From positions 3,239,001 to 3,303,000 of the forward strand of contig NC_092648.1 of assembly GCF_032118995.1 (NCBI RefSeq): 64,000 nucleotides of DNA. Direction: 5' to 3'. The position numbers were made by a program, and so were the translations under genes. Positions 59,601 to 64,000 of this stretch are shown here, in pieces; the first letter of the stretch is position 1, and the number at the start of each line of letters is the position of its first letter. Source of the stretch: Asterias amurensis (taxonomy: Eukaryota > Echinodermata > Asteroidea > Forcipulatida > Asteriidae). The notes beneath the pieces are model-generated. The model did no database searches. It saw only the letters and a program-made list of their open reading frames with translations, and had not been told where the DNA came from.

Positions 59601-62600
59601 AACTTTAGTAATGTACAGTGTCCCTGTTTATGTGTGTCGCTTAGTCATTTAGTCCTTGAGAACGACTCTGCAAGGGTCGAAACATTAGGTCACCAACAAT
59701 TTCATGCATGTTTAGATGGTGTCTCCACCATGCAAACTTTCAAATCATACTTGAACAGTATTCTTTTCAAACTTTCAGTACTTAATGAAAACATCGCCAC
59801 TGCCAAGTACAATGCGGCCGTGACCAACGGTGACATGCGAGCGTCTCTACTAGATGGGGACTGTATGAACTATGACCTGGATCGAGGGTTCACCAGACAT
59901 CCCATCGAGGACACGGCCAAACCAGAAGGGATTGTTATAAAGCTCGGAAAGCCATCAATCATCAACAAGATCAAACTCCTACTATGGGATCGAGACATGA
60001 GGTAAAAAATGATTTTGGAAAACGGTGGAATCAGGGCCCAATTTCATACAGCTGCTAAGCACAAAAATTTCAAAAATTTCTTCCTCGATAAGAACAGGAT
60101 TACCAACCAAATGTCCATTTGTTGCATATTGCTTGTTACTGGTACTTGGCTATTGTTTGCTAATCCTGAAAATCACGTGGAAATTTGGTTGGTAATCCTG
60201 TTTTTATCAAGGAAGAAATTTCATGCTGAGCAAATTTTTATGCTAAGCAGCTCTATGAAATTGGGCTCTGGACTATTTCACTTGCTTGGTGAAATGGAAA
60301 TCCAGATTTCACAGAACGTGACAATGCAATACAAAATGCATTCAATGTAGTTTGATTTTATACAAATCTTCTTGGAGTGCCCCTCTTGCATCACACCTGG
60401 GGAAACTGCTTTTTCTCTTCGGTCCGGTCCTTCCCTATGGGACTCACTCCCCATCAAACTGAGAAAGGAGACTTTCTCACTTACATTCAAGAATTAACTC
60501 TCTTTCAATAAGATGTTTCAACTTCTGTTTATTTGCACAAGGTTCTCGGATATCAGTTTAGTGAAGGTCTTTCCTGCCAGGACAGTCATTCTGTGAGAGA
60601 CATGGCGTTTTTTAAGTCTCCATTATTAATACTATCTTTATTTTTATTTTTTCAAGGCAAAGAATACCTTTGGTTTTATGTAATGCTTGGTGTTTTTTAA
60701 ATATAAATGTAGATACATTTATTACAACCATTTTAAAGATCATTGACAATCTTGATGTGTCGTTTATTGTTTTCATCCTATAAAAGTCTCAGTCTCAATA
60801 GCTGATGCTGATTTCAATGTCTTTTCTCTAGGTCGTATTCTTACTACATTGAAGCTTCCATTGATGAACAGGATTGGGTGCGGATTGTAGATCATTCACA
60901 ATACCTATGCAGGTCCTGGCAGACGCTATTCTTCCCACCTAGGGTCTGTAGGTGAGTTACTATTAACAACATTTTAGCAACCCCTCCCCAGTATCGCTGT
61001 CTCTCACCACCACTTTCGAACCCACCCACCTACACAAGTGTGTAAACACCTGGGCCTAATTTCATGGCTCTGCTTACCGCCGAATTCTGCACTTTCGATC
61101 ACGATTCCCCGCTTACGTGCAAGCGCCGAATTTCAGCGCTAGCCTTGTAAGCGTAGAATGCCTAGTAACGTGGAGTAGGCACGCGCAGAAGCCAAACTTC
61201 GCTACTAACCCTTGAAATATGCTTGCCGTAAGCACAAAATTCCCTGCTTCCGTAAGCGCCGATTCTGTGCTTACGGTAAGCAGAGCCATGAAATTGGGCC
61301 CTGCAATCGTGGACCCTCCTTTGTTCAACTCTTTGCGATAGCAACCGTGGACCCCATTGTACTCCTTTGTGATAGCAACCGTGGAGCCATTGTCCCTTTT
61401 GTTATAGGTACCCGGTTTGAATGTGGATACAAACCCACCACCACCATCCCCGATCTCCACCACTATAACCTCTCCACCACCACCATCGCCACCATTACCA
61501 CCACCACTCCCTCTCCACAGCGGCCATAAACCCAAACCACCATCCCTTATCCCTGCCATTTAAACACATACTCTTGATTTTGAGCAGAACTTATGTCCGT
61601 TGCGTATATACATGTAAACTTCTGGTTGTCTTGTGTCATTGTGTATTAGCATAGCTCTTGTTTTTTGCGCCAGGAGTGTCATCATTGACAGACATGGCGC
61701 ACTAGAAATGGTCAACATTATTATTATTATTATTAATAAATGATTATTCCTCTTTGTGTAGGTATGTTCGCATTGTTGGAGTTCGTAATACAGTCAACAA
61801 GGTTTTCCATCTAGTCTCATTCGAATGCATGTTCACAGACAAAACGCTACAACTGGAGAAGGGCCTTGTCGGTAAGTTTTGAAAAAAATAAAGTTTTTTA
61901 TCACACGGGGTAATTTTAATATGCCACTTGGAGGCAGCCAACTGAAAAGCATCTAAAAGGAATACTGCTGTGCAGCAATGGAGACATCTGACCAGCCATC
62001 AAAACCCTTTCGACATGGTGGAAGGTTACGCTGCACCTACATATCACAGCTTATAGACGACCTCAACGCCATAGGCCTACAATACGATCAAGCTGTTCAA
62101 GCTGCCCTGGATCGGCCTGGATGGCACAGACAAATTTCTAACATTGGACAAACCTGTGGTCACCATGTCTTTAGCGGAGTTCGACTATATTATAGGAGAC
62201 ATGCTTACGACAGGAAACACAAACCAATAGCCAGGGTACAAAATTTGTACACTTTTGTTTTTGCTGTCTTATAGCAGTGTCTGATAATCTCCCCATAAAT
62301 TATGCTCAATGAAAATTGGAATGTGAATGTTTGTCCAGCCAGTAAATTATCTGTGTGACATGATCTTTTGTGTGCAATCTTCGTTTTAATAATTAAATAA
62401 TTATATGTTTATTGTTGGCAGGGGTCTGGCTGTACACATCTTAAGATGACAGTTTTCAAACTTTTCTGTCCTCTTTTGTTCAATGTATATTTGGTTTGCG
62501 GTAACACCATGTGTGTATCTACTTGCCAGGTAGAGTTTGTTCTTAGAGAACTGTCTTGCTTTACTCTACCACCACGGAGTAGATGTTCGGGGGTTCGGGA

Positions 62601-63936
62601 GACTTCTCAGTTCTGAAAAGAACTGTCCTACTGTTCAACTTGTATTTCTTGTGTAAACTTCTAAAGATTTAAAATAAATAATTTGCTCCATCCATACAGT
62701 GCCGAAGGAGAGTGTAGCCACCATCCAAGCCAGCGCTAGCGTTATTGAAGGAGTGAGTCGCAGTCGTAATGCTCTACTGAACGGTGATACAAAGAACTAC
62801 GATTGGGACTCGGGGTACACATGCCATCAACTTGGAAGTGGGTCCATAGTGGTACAGTTAGCCCAGCCGTACGTCATAGATTGTATGAGGTAAGAAGAAG
62901 AAGAAAAATATATTTTTATTTTGGCATCGATGCAATGCAAAATTTGTAATCGGTTTTTCACTATTCTCTCGTGACCAAGATGGCCGATCAATCTCAAACT
63001 TCTACAGGTTTGTCAGTTTATGTATATGGTGGATTACATAAAGTGCTTACACTGCCAGCAACTGTTTTTTTTTAGCAAAAACCAATTCTGTAATGTTCCT
63101 TTAACCCTGTTTTACTGTGTTTATTGTTGACATTTTATATGCTTCCTTAGCGCTTCAGTTTGATGTTTTGACCATTGTTGTATACTTTTTATGTGTACAT
63201 TTATTTGTATATTCTATTGTAAAATGGCCACATGATTGCCTTTATTGCTGGTGATGTTTGCTAACCAATGCTCTTTCTGTGTTTTTATTTTTGATATTGT
63301 ATGTGACTGAAGGAAATATACTTAGGACATTTCTATTTCAAATCCATAACATAATATTATATATCGTTGACTTATATTCTTGTTTCTATAATTTGTGTAC
63401 ATTTTGCTAGTATTATATTGTCAAAATGCCACATCATGACTGTTTAATTGCTTTTAGTCTTTGCTAAAATTATGTGGACATTCGACTATGAATGAAATAA
63501 ACATTATGACATTTCTATTTTACACCCTTGACCATATTTGACCTTTCCTTCTTGAACAAACAGAAAGTTCAAGTAGAAACATTATTTGTAATGGATCATA
63601 TTATTGGGTTTATGAGTACTTTTTGAATACAATTTTGATATAGTTTTTGTGTTTGTACTTAAGTGAATCTTTCTTTGTACTCAACCGTGTTCCATTTTCT
63701 AAGAACACTTACTGTCTAGTTATTATAATATCAATAATACTAATAATTGATTTTTGTATAGCGCTTAATCACAGCCCGATGAGTGTATCAAAGCGCCTCT
63801 GACATTAATTGGTTGTATTCTGTTTTAGAATGTTGCTTTGGGACTGTGATGCTAGGACCTATAGCTACTATGTGGAAGTGTCTACAGATCAGAACACATG
63901 GGTCAAGGTTGCTGATAAGACCAAGCAGGCTTGCAG
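56663..63936 (+). CDS. BTBD9: BTB/POZ domain protein BTBD9 (8 coding exons, 3' end beyond window)
   Basis: BTB-BACK protein with two discoidin-like (F5/8 type C) domains, thought to act as a Cullin-3 adaptor. In animals it is linked to sleep, iron and dopamine phenotypes (the human gene is a restless-legs locus). Coding exons: 56663-56847, 57130-57496, 58170-58434, 59779-60001, 60832-60951, 61762-61871, 62700-62889, 63829-63936. All junctions are in phase, giving 522 codons; human BTBD9 has 612. The BTB domain spans about residues 30-130 (EDYSDVTLVVEDKYFHAHRV, then ILAARCQYFRALLFGGM). BACK follows (SLYTLDALKETC, LLNVVRPTKLLSADDILDAI). The first discoidin domain contains LLDGDCMNYDLDRGF and YLCRSWQTLFFPPRVCRYVR; the second starts LLNGDTKNYDWDSGYTCHQL. 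The exon 2 acceptor is at 56488. The start matches the human N-terminus (MS.SH.LRP). The last stretch of the second discoidin domain and the tail are missing. Confidence 0.97.
56870..56945 (-). mobile_element. tRNA-like sequence
   Basis: Minus strand reads TAGTCTAGTGGTAAGACATC..(spacer)..GGTTTGAGTCCCACCC, like a tRNA A and B box. The long spacer and lack of clean stems make a SINE remnant likelier than a tRNA gene. Confidence 0.4.
57583..57748. mobile_element. Family B palindromic MITE
   Basis: TTTTCACAAAACGCTAGGAT at the left, GATTTTGATAAAATCAAAGG at the right. In a BTBD9 intron. Confidence 0.6.
57926..58090 (+). mobile_element. SINE body fragment
   Basis: GGGTTTGATTCCGGCTCATAACACC..CTTAACCTAGGTGTATAAATTGGAACC parallels the B box and body of 17816-18165, diverged. 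Confidence 0.45.
58492..58830 (+). mobile_element. Second tRNA-derived SINE family
   Basis: Starts TGGCGCGGTTGGCTTGTGCG..TAAAGCG (A-box-like) with CCCCGGTTTGTTTCCCGG (B-box-like). A body follows (TCCGGTTTTCCTCCCTCCAG) and an ATT-rich tail. Its body differs from the SINE at 17816. Confidence 0.5.
58965..59265 (+). mobile_element. SINE split by a family B MITE
   Basis: SINE body CCAGGGGTATAAATGGGCAC..CTGCAGCT ends near 59040. A family B copy (59040-59206, TGATTTCATGAAACGCTAGG ... TGGTGAAATCGACGGC) follows. The SINE tail ACTAATGTAAAGTGCATTGA then resumes. The MITE therefore inserted after the SINE. Confidence 0.6.
60032..60268. mobile_element. Family C MITE, best copy
   Basis: GGGCCCAATTTCATACAGCT ... 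AGCAGCTCTATGAAATTGGGC, with long arms AACAGGATTACCAACCAAAT / ATTTGGTTGGTAATCCTGTT. Confidence 0.7.
60390..60500 (+). mobile_element. LINE 3'-end fragment
   Basis: The frame reads ETAFSLRSGPSLWDSLPIKL then FSLTFKN and a stop, a 'LW.SLP' LINE C-terminus. Confidence 0.5.
61049..61301. mobile_element. Family C-related MITE
   Basis: GGGCCTAATTTCATGGCTCT..GCTTACCGCC at the left, GGTAAGCAGAGCCATGAAAT..TGGGCCC at the right, like 11039-11312. Confidence 0.6.
61978..62275 (+). mobile_element. LINE reverse-transcriptase C-terminal fragment
   Basis: The frame contains GGRLRCTYISQLIDDLNAIG then AVQAALDRPGWHRQI. This fits the 'RGR.R.TY.DQL.DD....A..DR..W' ending of LINE proteins. It lies in the BTBD9 intron between exons 61762-61871 and 62700-62889. 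Confidence 0.45.
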
Positions 63937-64000
63937 GTGGGTCCCCTTAAATTTTTATGTGTGCGTTTTTTTCGGTCGAAGAGGAGATCTTGCTCTTATA

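Noticed and set aside
59640-59700. Hammerhead ribozyme (GACTCTGCAAGGGTCGAAAC)
   Set aside because: A hairpin followed by GAAAC is present, but the expected CTGATGA core before it is missing (TTGAGAAC instead).

Overview
The window is nuclear DNA of a deuterostome invertebrate, most likely an echinoderm and probably a sea star. Three things point there: animal genes with many short exons and GT-AG introns, proteins intermediate between vertebrate and protostome versions, and dense short repeat families (TTAA-ended palindromic MITEs, tRNA-derived SINEs with a 'GCGCTATATAA'-type tail, CR1/L2-like LINE 3' ends). The species is an inference from general impression, not from a search. No prokaryotic features, CRISPR arrays, rRNA or convincing intact tRNA genes were found, and I see no retroviral, LTR or Polinton parts.

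Layout. (1) 18-23210, minus strand: kinesin light chain, ten coding exons from the start codon through the TPR domain; the 3' end lies off the left edge. A likely non-coding first exon sits near 30.5-30.7 kb. (2) 33267-33539, minus: a DYNLL/LC8-type dynein light chain with a CCAAT-containing promoter region near 34.1-34.3 kb. (3) 34.5-38.7 kb: degenerate repeats and two arrays of a 30-bp minisatellite with a 29-unit (870 bp) higher-order duplication, bracketed by direct repeats. (4) 39366-39536, plus: a 56-codon ORF that matches vertebrate mitoregulin (MTLN) in length, without gaps. (5) 40499-44897, plus: ASRGL1-type isoaspartyl peptidase/L-asparaginase in six exons. (6) 46342-48586, minus: an unrecognised 534-aa single-pass membrane protein with a repetitive cytoplasmic tail. 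(7) 50.6-63.9 kb, plus: BTBD9, eight coding exons plus a candidate 5' exon; its 3' end lies off the right edge.

Most notable: the mitoregulin-like ORF ends 18 nt before a consensus splice donor (GTAAGT). The next clear acceptor is that of the first ASRGL1 coding exon. Spliced together, the two ORFs would be 30 nt apart, in the same frame, and separated by one TAA codon. This suggests, without proving, a dicistronic (or read-through) micropeptide-enzyme transcript.

The rest is introns and intergenic DNA filled with repeats. The genes do not form one pathway: two are motor light chains (kinesin, dynein), one is a mitochondrial micropeptide, one is an amidohydrolase, one is a BTB adaptor and one is unknown.
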